DNA from: an uncultured SAR116 cluster alpha proteobacterium
Lineage (GTDB): Bacteria > Pseudomonadota > Alphaproteobacteria > Puniceispirillales > Marisalimonadaceae
Assembly (NCBI GenBank): GCA_902533695.1
Contig: CACAMV010000010.1
Coordinates: 1 to 32,665 of the forward strand
Direction: 5' to 3'
DNA length: 32,665 nucleotides
In this document: piece after piece, positions 1-7,352 of the stretch
Position numbering within the stretch: the first letter of the stretch is position 1
Layout: every line of letters starts with the position of its first letter
Notes under the pieces: generated by a model
What the model saw: the letters and a program-made list of their open reading frames with translations, nothing else
Told to the model about the DNA's origin: nothing
Database searches by the model: none
Translations under genes and position numbers: made by a program

Positions 1-66
1 ATAACTCCCTTTTTCGATGACTTTATTCCATTCCTCAATTGAGCAAACTTTGTATACTAAACTAAT
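1..66 (-). CDS. DUF952-like protein, N-terminal fragment (runs off the window)
   Basis: The minus strand from position 66 to the window edge is open for 22 codons. It reads like the beginning of a DUF952 protein: a hydrophobic beta strand with a VYKV core, then a helix beginning IEEW, then a KG turn. DUF952 proteins are small cytoplasmic proteins of unknown function that begin this way. No ATG, GTG or TTG is available: the frame has a stop just upstream, and the only plausible start is ATT at 66-64. This ATT shares one base with the TAA stop of the dehalogenase-like gene, giving TAATT where the usual coupled junction would be TAATG. It is probably co-transcribed with the hydrolase. The family call rests on 22 residues and is tentative. 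Confidence 0.45.
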   Translation of the reverse strand, partial: MSLVYKVCSIEEWNKVIEKGSY

Positions 67-986
67 TAAACTTTTTCATTTTCAAGCATAAAATTTTCAA
101 TTAATTTTGTTAAAGTTTGAGGGTCATCCTCTTGAGAGTAATGACCTGCATTTGGCATTTGAATTACTTTTGAAGATGGGAAAAGAGCCTTAAAGTCCCT
201 AATCGCATAATCTGGATCAATCGCTTTGTCCTGCATGCCGTATGCTAAAACAGCTGGTTTAGAACAGAGAGACTTTAAATCACCTTCTTTCAAACCCTCT
301 ATAATAAATGGGACAATCCTGTTTAATAGAGCATCTAGAGGAAAATTTATTGCTCCTTTACAACTAGCCCTATCAGGAAATTGAGAGGAATAAGCATTTA
401 TCCAATTTTCATTTATTACCTTATTATTGGTGAAGTTTGGAATTTTCATTACAGATAATAATGTAGATCCGAGTTCGCCTAAAATACCATCTAATGTTTC
501 TGCTTCGTAATGTTTTTTTATCCATTGAAACCACGGAGTTAGATTTTTAGGTCTTGGTTCTTTACTATATCCAAATAAGGTATTTATTAAAACAAATCCC
601 TTAACACAATCTATATTTCTAATTGAGTAAGCACTAGTAATAGGCCCTCCCCAATCTTGACCTACAAATGTAATATTATTTAGATTTAAATATTTAATTA
701 AACCTGTTAAATTTTCAACATGTGTTTTAAGAGTATACTCTTTATCTTGAGGAGTTTCTGATTTCCCAAAACCCATTAAATCTGGAACTATTACACGATA
801 TTTGTTTGATAATTTTGGAATAAAATTTCTGTAAATATATCCCCAAGTTGGTTCGCCGTGAAGCATTATAATTGGATTTCCATCTTTAGGACCTTCATCA
901 ATATAATGTTGTACAAAACCGTTTCCATTAAAGAAATTTGCCTTAAAAGACCATGTTCCATTGAATGTTTCTGAAGCATTAATCAT
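66..986 (-). CDS. Haloalkane dehalogenase-like alpha/beta hydrolase
   Basis: A 306-residue alpha/beta hydrolase of the haloalkane dehalogenase type, the usual length for that family. Seen directly: the oxyanion-hole motif HGEPTW at 43-48, a nucleophile elbow GQDWGG at 109-114 with Asp111 as nucleophile and Trp112 beside it, a likely acid Asp253 (GMQD) and the catalytic histidine His282 (NAGHYSQE). An Asp nucleophile followed by Trp is the mark of hydrolytic dehalogenases (haloalkane, or related fluoroacetate-type) rather than Ser esterases. Trp112 would supply one halide contact. The second halide-binding residue cannot be fixed by eye. It would act in the cytoplasm and release halide and alcohol from a small halogenated compound; the substrate is unknown. 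It lies 22 bp after the 103-aa gene in the same orientation, so shared transcription is likely. Confidence 0.8.
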   Translation of the reverse strand: MINASETFNGTWSFKANFFNGNGFVQHYIDEGPKDGNPIIMLHGEPTWGYIYRNFIPKLSNKYRVIVPDLMGFGKSETPQDKEYTLKTHVENLTGLIKYLNLNNITFVGQDWGGPITSAYSIRNIDCVKGFVLINTLFGYSKEPRPKNLTPWFQWIKKHYEAETLDGILGELGSTLLSVMKIPNFTNNKVINENWINAYSSQFPDRASCKGAINFPLDALLNRIVPFIIEGLKEGDLKSLCSKPAVLAYGMQDKAIDPDYAIRDFKALFPSSKVIQMPNAGHYSQEDDPQTLTKLIENFMLENEKV

Positions 987-1008
987 TAATTACAATTTCT
1001 AAATATGT

Positions 1009-1320
1009 TTACATTTCTGTACTTGCAGCTTCTTTTTCATATGTAAAAGTACAAACTCCAACAAAATTGTTTTCTTTAAAGACTAAGCTTTCTTTCAAGT
1101 CAGCAATTATACTAATGTAATTATCATCAAATTTTTTTACTGCTTGTGGATTCTCAAACTTTATTGAGACATTTAAATCACCAGTTTGGCTAATAAAAAT
1201 ATTCAAACCTATAATATTGAATTCTGATATTTTTGATCCAAATTTTTCTGAACAAAATGAAGCTGCTAATTTAGCTTCACTTACAGATGTAAATTTAAAA
1301 TTTAGAATTTTCCCAAACAT
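1009..1320 (-). CDS. Conserved small protein of unknown function (103 aa)
   Basis: I do not recognise this gene. The 103-residue product has no signal peptide or membrane segment. It alternates predicted strands and helices: strand at 3-11, helix 12-26, strands around 35-44 and 48-56, helix 57-75, and a final strand near 84-94. This suggests a small ferredoxin-like or dimeric alpha-beta-barrel fold, although no motif proves it. Its ATG at 1320 lies two bases after the stop of the GAF-domain gene, so the two are almost certainly translated from one transcript and may work together. The last residues (EKEAASTEM) are polar and probably disordered. Confidence 0.6.
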   Translation of the reverse strand: MFGKILNFKFTSVSEAKLAASFCSEKFGSKISEFNIIGLNIFISQTGDLNVSIKFENPQAVKKFDDNYISIIADLKESLVFKENNFVGVCTFTYEKEAASTEM

Positions 1321-1322
1321 TT

Positions 1323-2135
1323 CTAACCTTTAATTTGTCCAAGCATTTTCATTAACTCATCTTCATTATCAGACAAATTTTTTATTCTTCTTAAAGTGCC
1401 TACATTCATCTCCAGCTCTTCCTGTATTTTTTTTCCCAATTTTGATATTACAACATTATTGTCTAAGTGATTTGCAATACCAAGTTCTACTATCATTTTT
1501 TTTTCGTCACCCGTAATAACATCATTTATCATAAATTTTAAAATTGAAATAGCTTCTTGAAGACTTAAATCAGCGAACTTAGACATTAATTTATACATAA
1601 TTTTAATTGTTGTCTCTGCAGTGCTCTTTCTCTGAGCAACTTGAACCTCTAATTGATAAGCCAATTTTCCAGCAAGATTGGTTAATAAATTTACCTTGTG
1701 ACTTGTGAGTTTTCTAACCCGTGTATCACTTACACATAAAGTTCCCAACATATATCCATCCGAAGTAATAATTGGAAATGCCGCATAAAACTTAACTCCT
1801 CTCTCAGTTACAACTGGATGAAACTTAAAACGCTTATCCTTGGTCATATCAGATATTACAAGAGGTTTAGCAGCTTCCAAAGCAAATTGACATAAGGTCT
1901 GATTTCGAGGTACCTCCATAGGCAATCCATCTGGGAAACCAGATCTAGCTAATGCAAATTGTCTATTAGTATCTATTACTCCAGTCCAACTAGTTGGACA
2001 TCCTGTAATTTCTCTGGCTAATAAACAATATATTTCATAAAGTTTTGAAGCATTAACATCCAGAACGCCAGTTCTAACTACAGCTTCAACTCTTTTACTA
2101 TCATTTTCAGGAATACTAGCAGGTTTAAATGACAT
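1323..2135 (-). CDS. GAF-domain signalling/sensor protein
   Basis: A 270-residue soluble protein. Residues about 30-165 form a GAF domain of the kind often found beside GGDEF or histidine-kinase modules: a strand-rich core with ARSGFPDG at 63-70, TLCQFAL at 80-86, PLVISDM at 91-97 and GTLCVSD at 131-137. No GGDEF, kinase or HTH output domain follows. Instead residues 170-270 are largely helical with several charged heptad-like stretches, which could be a dimerisation or partner-binding region. A stand-alone GAF protein of this kind could bind a small ligand and pass the signal to a partner. The nearest candidate partner is the 103-aa product encoded two bases downstream. The ligand is unknown. 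It is the first gene of the minus-strand operon; about 85 bp separate it from the transporter gene upstream. Confidence 0.75.
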   Translation of the reverse strand: MSFKPASIPENDSKRVEAVVRTGVLDVNASKLYEIYCLLAREITGCPTSWTGVIDTNRQFALARSGFPDGLPMEVPRNQTLCQFALEAAKPLVISDMTKDKRFKFHPVVTERGVKFYAAFPIITSDGYMLGTLCVSDTRVRKLTSHKVNLLTNLAGKLAYQLEVQVAQRKSTAETTIKIMYKLMSKFADLSLQEAISILKFMINDVITGDEKKMIVELGIANHLDNNVVISKLGKKIQEELEMNVGTLRRIKNLSDNEDELMKMLGQIKG

Positions 2136-2219
2136 TTTAACATTCTACTTTAAAATTTAATAATATAACATATTAAGTAATGAAACAATAATCATGTCTA
2201 ATAATTTGATGAAAAACTT

Positions 2220-3422
2220 TTAAAATTCAAAAATAAAAAAATAACTATAGCTTACTAACAAAGCTGGTATTCCTGAATAAATAGTTGCAATCAGAGCTGC
2301 TTTTGGATGAAGTGCAATAGCTGGAAATAGAGCATCACCATCATTCGATATTGCATTTCCAATCTGAGCTGATAAAGGAATTATTCCATTTAGATATAGT
2401 GTTGTTACTAATATTTGTGGTCCACATCCAGGAAGGAAACCTATTAAGATAGCAATAAAAGGTATAAAAATAAAATAAGATTTAAAAATTGCTTCTAAAT
2501 TTATATTTCCTAAATGTACAGTCATTTCATAAGCAAGAAATGCTAAAATTACCCATCCTGTTATGAAATTTGTGTCAGAAACGGTTCTTCTAACTATATT
2601 TTCATCTGACTTAGAAGGGCTATATTTAAATCCACTTATCATTGGTATTATCCACATTACTAGACTTAATGAACCAGCAAAAAATCCAAAAAATGTAATT
2701 GGTTGATTAATAAATTTGTTAGAGAAATACAAGTCCAAATCTATTTGGAATGCAGTAAAAATTCCTAAAACTATTCCAGGAATTATTAGAACCATCCAAA
2801 TTATGTCTAAATTTTTGGATACTATATACTGAGTTGGTTTACTATTTAACTTTATCAAATCACAACCATTCATTTTCATGAAATTTTTATTATGAATTAA
2901 ATTGACTAAAATTCCTGAAATTAAACCAACTGAAAAGCCTATAATCATAATAAGTAATCCAATTGTTGGCTCTTTTGCAATTAACAAAAATGCAGCATCA
3001 CCCATTGTAGCTGTCAAAGTTGCCACAACTGAACCAAAAGAAACTTTTCCTCTTGAGTATTGAGTCAATACTATTATGGCTCCTCCACAACCAGGAAGTG
3101 AACCAAGAAATGAAGATAAAATGACTTCTAATTTAGGATTATTTTGTAACAAATTACTAATGTCAATTTTAAAATATTTTTCTAGACTATAAAAAAATAA
3201 TAATGTACCTGCAACAAAAGTAGATACTTGGATGTATGCATCAGATATTGAATTTTGAATAATTAACCATAAATGATGATCAATATTAAAAAATAAAATA
3301 ATAAATATGGTTAAAAATATGTAACTAGAAATTAGTTGATATTTTATTAAAAAAGGGCTTTCTGTTTGTTGATAAAAATTACTCATAAGTTTAATTTTGC
3401 TATTACTGATAATATTGGCCAT
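2220..3422 (-). CDS. Putative ten-TM heavy-metal exporter (ArsP_2 / putative manganese transporter family)
   Basis: A 400-residue inner-membrane protein with about ten hydrophobic segments. It contains two copies of a diagnostic signature: PGCG at 110-113 followed by a GD pair at 141-142, and PGCG at 331-334 followed by GD at 362-363. The spacing is 31 residues in both halves, which indicates an internally duplicated transporter. This pattern matches the family annotated as putative 10TM heavy-metal exporter or putative manganese transporter (ArsP_2). The cysteines and aspartates in the repeated motifs are natural candidates for metal coordination. The two halves are joined by a polar loop around 175-200. 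The transported ion is not shown by the sequence. It stands alone on the minus strand, divergent from the esterase gene across about 120 bp. I see no metal-responsive operator or riboswitch there. Confidence 0.7.
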   Translation of the reverse strand: MANIISNSKIKLMSNFYQQTESPFLIKYQLISSYIFLTIFIILFFNIDHHLWLIIQNSISDAYIQVSTFVAGTLLFFYSLEKYFKIDISNLLQNNPKLEVILSSFLGSLPGCGGAIIVLTQYSRGKVSFGSVVATLTATMGDAAFLLIAKEPTIGLLIMIIGFSVGLISGILVNLIHNKNFMKMNGCDLIKLNSKPTQYIVSKNLDIIWMVLIIPGIVLGIFTAFQIDLDLYFSNKFINQPITFFGFFAGSLSLVMWIIPMISGFKYSPSKSDENIVRRTVSDTNFITGWVILAFLAYEMTVHLGNINLEAIFKSYFIFIPFIAILIGFLPGCGPQILVTTLYLNGIIPLSAQIGNAISNDGDALFPAIALHPKAALIATIYSGIPALLVSYSYFFIFEF

Positions 3423-3544
3423 ATCTTATTAAAAGTCAATATACTTAATTTGTTAGCCACAACTAACATTATTAATTCTTGTATTCAATATAATTAAAAA
3501 ATTTTATACTTTCTTATGAATTAAAATTTTTGTTTAATAAAAAA

Positions 3545-4486
3545 ATGATTATAGACAATGATACTCAAAAATTTATAGAACTTATGTTGGAAAACAAAGT
3601 TCCTAAGATACATAATCTTACCCCAAAAGAATTAAGAGATATGAGAGCTAAGATGTCCTCCATTCCTCCTGAACACATTGTTAAAATTCAAAATGTAAAA
3701 GATATGAGTTTCAACTCAAAAAATAAAAATATAACCTTAAGGGTTTACAAAGATACTGAAGAAACTCAGATCACTCCTTTAATTATTTTTTTTCATGGCG
3801 GCGGTTTTGTAATGGGAGACCTTGAAAGTCATGACTTATTGTGCAGACATTTGTGTAAGAAAACAAAATCTACTTTAATAGCGGTAGATTATAGACTAGC
3901 CCCAGAAAACAAGTTTCCCTCTGCTATTGAAGATGCATTAGACTCAGTTAACTATATTTTTAATAATTCTAAAAATTTAAATTTTAATAATAAAAAAGTT
4001 GTTTTGTGTGGCGATAGTGCAGGTGGGAACTTAGCTTTTTTAATGTCTATTTATGCTAAGAAAAAAGTAATACCAAGTTTTGCAGGACAGATTTTGATTT
4101 ATCCTTGGGTAGATCTCACCATGAGCAGACCTTCAATGAAGGTAAAACTAGATGGTATTTTAGTCGATAAAGAAACTTTATTATATTTTTCTAAACATTA
4201 TTTAAATAAAAATGAAGAACAAGTGGATTGGAGAGTTTCACCAATATTATATCCAGATTTATCAAACCTCCCACCAACCTTTATTTATTCAGCTGGAATA
4301 GATCCACTGGTTGATGAGGGTGATGCGTTAAGAAAGCGATTATCATCATTTAAGAACGAGGTTCATTACAAATTGTATCGTGGGCAAATGCATGCTTTTG
4401 CAAGCAATATAGTTAATTTACCAACAGCTATGCATTGTATTGATGAAGCAAGTTTAGCCATCAAACAAATATATAACAGAACTTAG
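3545..4486 (+). CDS. Alpha/beta hydrolase, hormone-sensitive-lipase (HSL) family esterase
   Basis: A carboxylesterase of the HSL/Aes family. Numbered from an upstream TTG at 3530, it shows the HGGG oxyanion motif at 89-92, the nucleophile elbow GDSAGG with Ser163, the acid in AGIDPLVDEGD (Asp258) and the base in GQMHAF (His288). The classic DYRLAPE segment follows HGGG. All catalytic residues are present, so it should be an active cytoplasmic esterase for short acyl esters; the natural substrate is unknown. I prefer ATG 3545 (313 aa) over TTG 3530 (318 aa) because neither has a clear Shine-Dalgarno sequence and ATG is favoured. An ATG at 3516 is followed by a stop within two codons. Its 3' end overlaps that of the convergent fuconate dehydratase gene by four bases. 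Confidence 0.85.
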   Translation: MIIDNDTQKFIELMLENKVPKIHNLTPKELRDMRAKMSSIPPEHIVKIQNVKDMSFNSKNKNITLRVYKDTEETQITPLIIFFHGGGFVMGDLESHDLLCRHLCKKTKSTLIAVDYRLAPENKFPSAIEDALDSVNYIFNNSKNLNFNNKKVVLCGDSAGGNLAFLMSIYAKKKVIPSFAGQILIYPWVDLTMSRPSMKVKLDGILVDKETLLYFSKHYLNKNEEQVDWRVSPILYPDLSNLPPTFIYSAGIDPLVDEGDALRKRLSSFKNEVHYKLYRGQMHAFASNIVNLPTAMHCIDEASLAIKQIYNRT

Positions 4487-5757
4487 TTTTGAAAAATAAA
4501 ATTCTTAAAAACCTCCGGCTTTAGATCAATAGAAAAACCGGGATAACTTGGCGGCATATAATTAACATTTTTTAATCGCACAGGATTAACAAAATGTTCA
4601 TGCAAATGATCTACATATTCAATGACATTCTCTGATTTTTTACCTGATATTGATATATAATCAATCATTGCTAAATGTTGCACGTATTCACATAAACCAA
4701 CCCCACCAGCATGCGGCCAAACTGGTAAATCAAACTTTTTAGCAATCAATTGAACTGCTAATGATTCATTAATTCCACCCATTCTACAAGCATCAATTTG
4801 AACTATATCAATTGCTCTATAAGATATAAGTTGTTTAAAAATAATTCTGTTTTGGACAGCTTCACCTGTCGCAACTTTAACGGGATAAATAGCGTCCTTA
4901 ATTTTTCTATGTCCTAAAATATCATCTGGGCTCGTAGGCTCTTCAATAAAATAAGGATTGAATTTAGATAATTCTTTCATCCATTTGATTGCTTGATCTA
5001 CCTCCCAAACTTGATTTGCATCTAATAAAATTTTAACTTCGTCACCTAAAGTTTCTCTTACAACTGATATTCTTCTAACATCATCCTGTAAATTTTTACC
5101 AACTTTAAGCTTCACATGTTTAAAACCTTTCTTAGAAGCTTCTATACAAAGAGTTTTAATTTTTTCATCACTATAACCTAACCAGCCTGCTGAGGTTACA
5201 TATGAAGGATAACCTTCTTTTGACAAATTTCTGATTCTATCATGTTTGCTAGTATCTAACTTTTTTAGTATATCTATTGCTTCATTTTTATCTAAAACAT
5301 CTGACATATGCCTGTAATCTATAATATTTGCAAACTCTTCAGGTCTCATTTCCGAAAAAAGCATCCATATAGGTTTATTATACTTTTTAGCTATTAGATC
5401 CCAAACCGCATTAATGATAGCGCTCCCTGCCATATGAATAATACCTTTTTCTGGACCAACCCATCTTAACTGACTATCAGAACATACTAATCTCCAAAAT
5501 TCAGATGGATTTTCTGTTATCCAATCCAAATCAAGACCAATAATATTAGGGGCAAGTGCTTCAATAGCTTTGCAACACAAATCATTACCTCTACCAATAG
5601 TAAATGCAAAACCATTTCCAGAAAGGCCATTATCTGTTTTTAAAATTAAATATGCTGCTGAATAATCTGGATCCGGGTTCATAGCATCTGAACCATCAAG
5701 ATTATCAGATGTTGGAAATCTTAAGTCATATGTAGTTATTTTTGATAATTTAGCCAT
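4483..5757 (-). CDS. fucD: L-fuconate dehydratase (enolase superfamily)
   Basis: Converts L-fuconate to 2-keto-3-deoxy-L-fuconate with Mg2+, the third step of the non-phosphorylating L-fucose pathway. The 424 residues match the family length, and the sequence follows bacterial FucD and human ENOSF1 almost throughout: DYSAAY at 31-36, GPEKGIIH at 101-108, GYPSYVTS at 182-189, and EYVDHLHEHF near 380-389. Enolase-superfamily catalytic residues are visible: KLK (Lys216, Lys218), metal ligands Asp246 (LLDANQ), Glu272 (IEEP) and Glu299 (TGE), and His349 (WPHAGG). It starts seven bases after the stop of the lactate dehydrogenase gene, in the same direction, so the two form one operon. That pairing fits the pathway, which ends in pyruvate and L-lactate. 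Other related sugar acids cannot be excluded. Confidence 0.9.
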   Translation of the reverse strand: MAKLSKITTYDLRFPTSDNLDGSDAMNPDPDYSAAYLILKTDNGLSGNGFAFTIGRGNDLCCKAIEALAPNIIGLDLDWITENPSEFWRLVCSDSQLRWVGPEKGIIHMAGSAIINAVWDLIAKKYNKPIWMLFSEMRPEEFANIIDYRHMSDVLDKNEAIDILKKLDTSKHDRIRNLSKEGYPSYVTSAGWLGYSDEKIKTLCIEASKKGFKHVKLKVGKNLQDDVRRISVVRETLGDEVKILLDANQVWEVDQAIKWMKELSKFNPYFIEEPTSPDDILGHRKIKDAIYPVKVATGEAVQNRIIFKQLISYRAIDIVQIDACRMGGINESLAVQLIAKKFDLPVWPHAGGVGLCEYVQHLAMIDYISISGKKSENVIEYVDHLHEHFVNPVRLKNVNYMPPSYPGFSIDLKPEVFKNFIFQN

Positions 5758-5764
5758 TTAAATA

Positions 5765-6919
5765 TTAATAATTTGTGTAAGGTTTTTCTTTGTAGATGTT
5801 ATCTCTATTTAATTCTTCTACATCTCTTCTTCCACAAAATGCCATAGTTTTATCCAATTCATTCTTAATTATATCTAAAGATTTAAAAACACCAAATTTT
5901 CCTAAAGCTCCAAGACCATACAAAAAAGCTCTACCAATATATGTTCCTTTTGCACCCAGACAAAGAGACTTAACAACATCCTGACCAGATCTAATCCCTC
6001 CATCAATATGGACTTCAATTTTATTTCCCACAGCATCAATAATTTCAGGAAGAACCTTTATAGATGAAGGTGCGCCATCTAATTGTCTTCCACCATGATT
6101 GGATACTATAATTGCATCAGCACCAGTTTTAGAGGCTATAATTGCATCTTCAGAATCTAATATTCCTTTCAAAATTAACTTTCCTCCCCATCTTTTTTTA
6201 ATCCAGTCAATCTCTTTCCAATCCAGTTCCGGGTCAAATTGTTCTGCTGTCCAGGAAGCTAAAGACCTTACATCTGTAATCCCATCGACATGACCAACAA
6301 TATTTCCAAAAAAACGATTTTTTGTTTGCAACATTTTCCAGCTCCAGCGAGGTCTTGCTAAAACTTGATAAAGATGTTTTGGCGTGAATTTAGGAGGCGT
6401 TGAAAGACCGTTTTTAATATCTTTATGCCTTTGCCCCATTATTTGTAAATCTAAAGTCAAGACCAAAGCACTACATCCAGCCTCTTTTGCTCTATCAATT
6501 AACCTCCCCATGAACTTTTTGTCTCTCATTACATACAATTGAAACCAAAAGGGTTTTTTTGTATGCTTTGCAACTTCTTCAATTGAACATACACTCATAG
6601 TTGACAAAGTAAAAGGTACCCCAAATTCTTCAGCAGCTTGCGCTGCTAATATTTCACCATCAGCATACTGCATACCTGTCAATCCAGTAGGAGCTAACGC
6701 CAAAGGCATAGAAACATCTATGCCGGCCATTTTAGAACTTAACTTCCTATTCGTCATATCAACAGCAATTCTTTGTCTTAATTTTATGTTTGAAAAATCA
6801 TTAACATTATCTCTATAGGTGGTTTCCGTCCAAGATCCGGAGTTAACATAGTCAAAAAACATTTTAGGCACTTTTCTTTTGGCTAATTTCTCAAGATCAT
6901 TAATTTCTAAGATATCCAT
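5765..6919 (-). CDS. lldD: FMN-dependent L-lactate dehydrogenase / alpha-hydroxy-acid dehydrogenase
   Basis: A 384-residue member of the FMN alpha-hydroxy-acid oxidase family, which oxidises L-lactate to pyruvate at the inner membrane face. Visible family residues are Tyr24 (FFDYVNSG), the FMN-binding stretch APTG at 76-79, QLYV at 127-130, Asp157 (TLDLQ), Lys251 (LKGI), the catalytic SNHGGRQLD with His275 and Arg278, DGGIRSG at 306-312 and IGRAF at 328-332. Sequence alone does not separate lactate from glycolate or mandelate specificity. The operon with L-fuconate dehydratase supports lactate, because cleavage of the diketo-deoxy-fuconate intermediate yields pyruvate and L-lactate. It is the first gene of the minus operon. 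The 103-bp spacer to the divergent NIPSNAP gene must hold both promoters. A few bases of purine (AAGGATAT) precede the ATG and can serve as the ribosome site. Confidence 0.85.
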   Translation of the reverse strand: MDILEINDLEKLAKRKVPKMFFDYVNSGSWTETTYRDNVNDFSNIKLRQRIAVDMTNRKLSSKMAGIDVSMPLALAPTGLTGMQYADGEILAAQAAEEFGVPFTLSTMSVCSIEEVAKHTKKPFWFQLYVMRDKKFMGRLIDRAKEAGCSALVLTLDLQIMGQRHKDIKNGLSTPPKFTPKHLYQVLARPRWSWKMLQTKNRFFGNIVGHVDGITDVRSLASWTAEQFDPELDWKEIDWIKKRWGGKLILKGILDSEDAIIASKTGADAIIVSNHGGRQLDGAPSSIKVLPEIIDAVGNKIEVHIDGGIRSGQDVVKSLCLGAKGTYIGRAFLYGLGALGKFGVFKSLDIIKNELDKTMAFCGRRDVEELNRDNIYKEKPYTNY

Positions 6920-7022
6920 ATCATATCCTTTATATAATCAACTAATTAATAAATAATCTTTGTAAAAAAACAATAGTAGTTTTAGAGTTTATAACAATAA
7001 TACTCTCAAAAGGATTAAAATA

Positions 7023-7334
7023 ATGTCAATTTATGAGTTAAGAACATACACTCTTTATGTCGGAAGGTTAAACGAAGCTATAGATATTTATTTAAATTAC
7101 GGCTGGCCAGCAATTAAAAAATATGAAAAAAATTTAATCAAATATTTTATAGGTGACATCGGAGCATTAAATCAAATTATTCATGTATGGCAATTTGATG
7201 ATGACAAACATAGAAGGGATGTCTGGAATAAAATTTTTTCAGATGAGGACTTTTTGAAATTTGCTTCTAAGTTTAGACCATTAGTAATGAGACAAGAGAA
7301 TAAGTTGATGACTGCAGCTCCATGGACACCATAG
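7023..7334 (+). CDS. NIPSNAP family protein
   Basis: A 103-residue NIPSNAP-fold protein (dimeric alpha-beta barrel). The N-terminal IYELRTYTL motif at 3-11 is diagnostic. GRLNEAIDIY follows at 14-23, and the later HVWQF strand at 54-58 and PLVMRQENKLM at 86-96 complete the pattern. The biochemical role of bacterial NIPSNAP proteins is not settled; many are encoded beside catabolic enzymes. Here a good ribosome site (AGGA at 7011-7014, eight bases from the ATG) precedes it. It is followed within 20 bp by the tartrate/D-malate dehydrogenase gene, so the two form a small plus-strand operon divergent from the lactate/fuconate genes. An accessory role in sugar- or hydroxy-acid degradation is inference from that context. 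Confidence 0.85.
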   Translation: MSIYELRTYTLYVGRLNEAIDIYLNYGWPAIKKYEKNLIKYFIGDIGALNQIIHVWQFDDDKHRRDVWNKIFSDEDFLKFASKFRPLVMRQENKLMTAAPWTP

Positions 7335-7352
7335 CAAAAATAAGGAAATATT

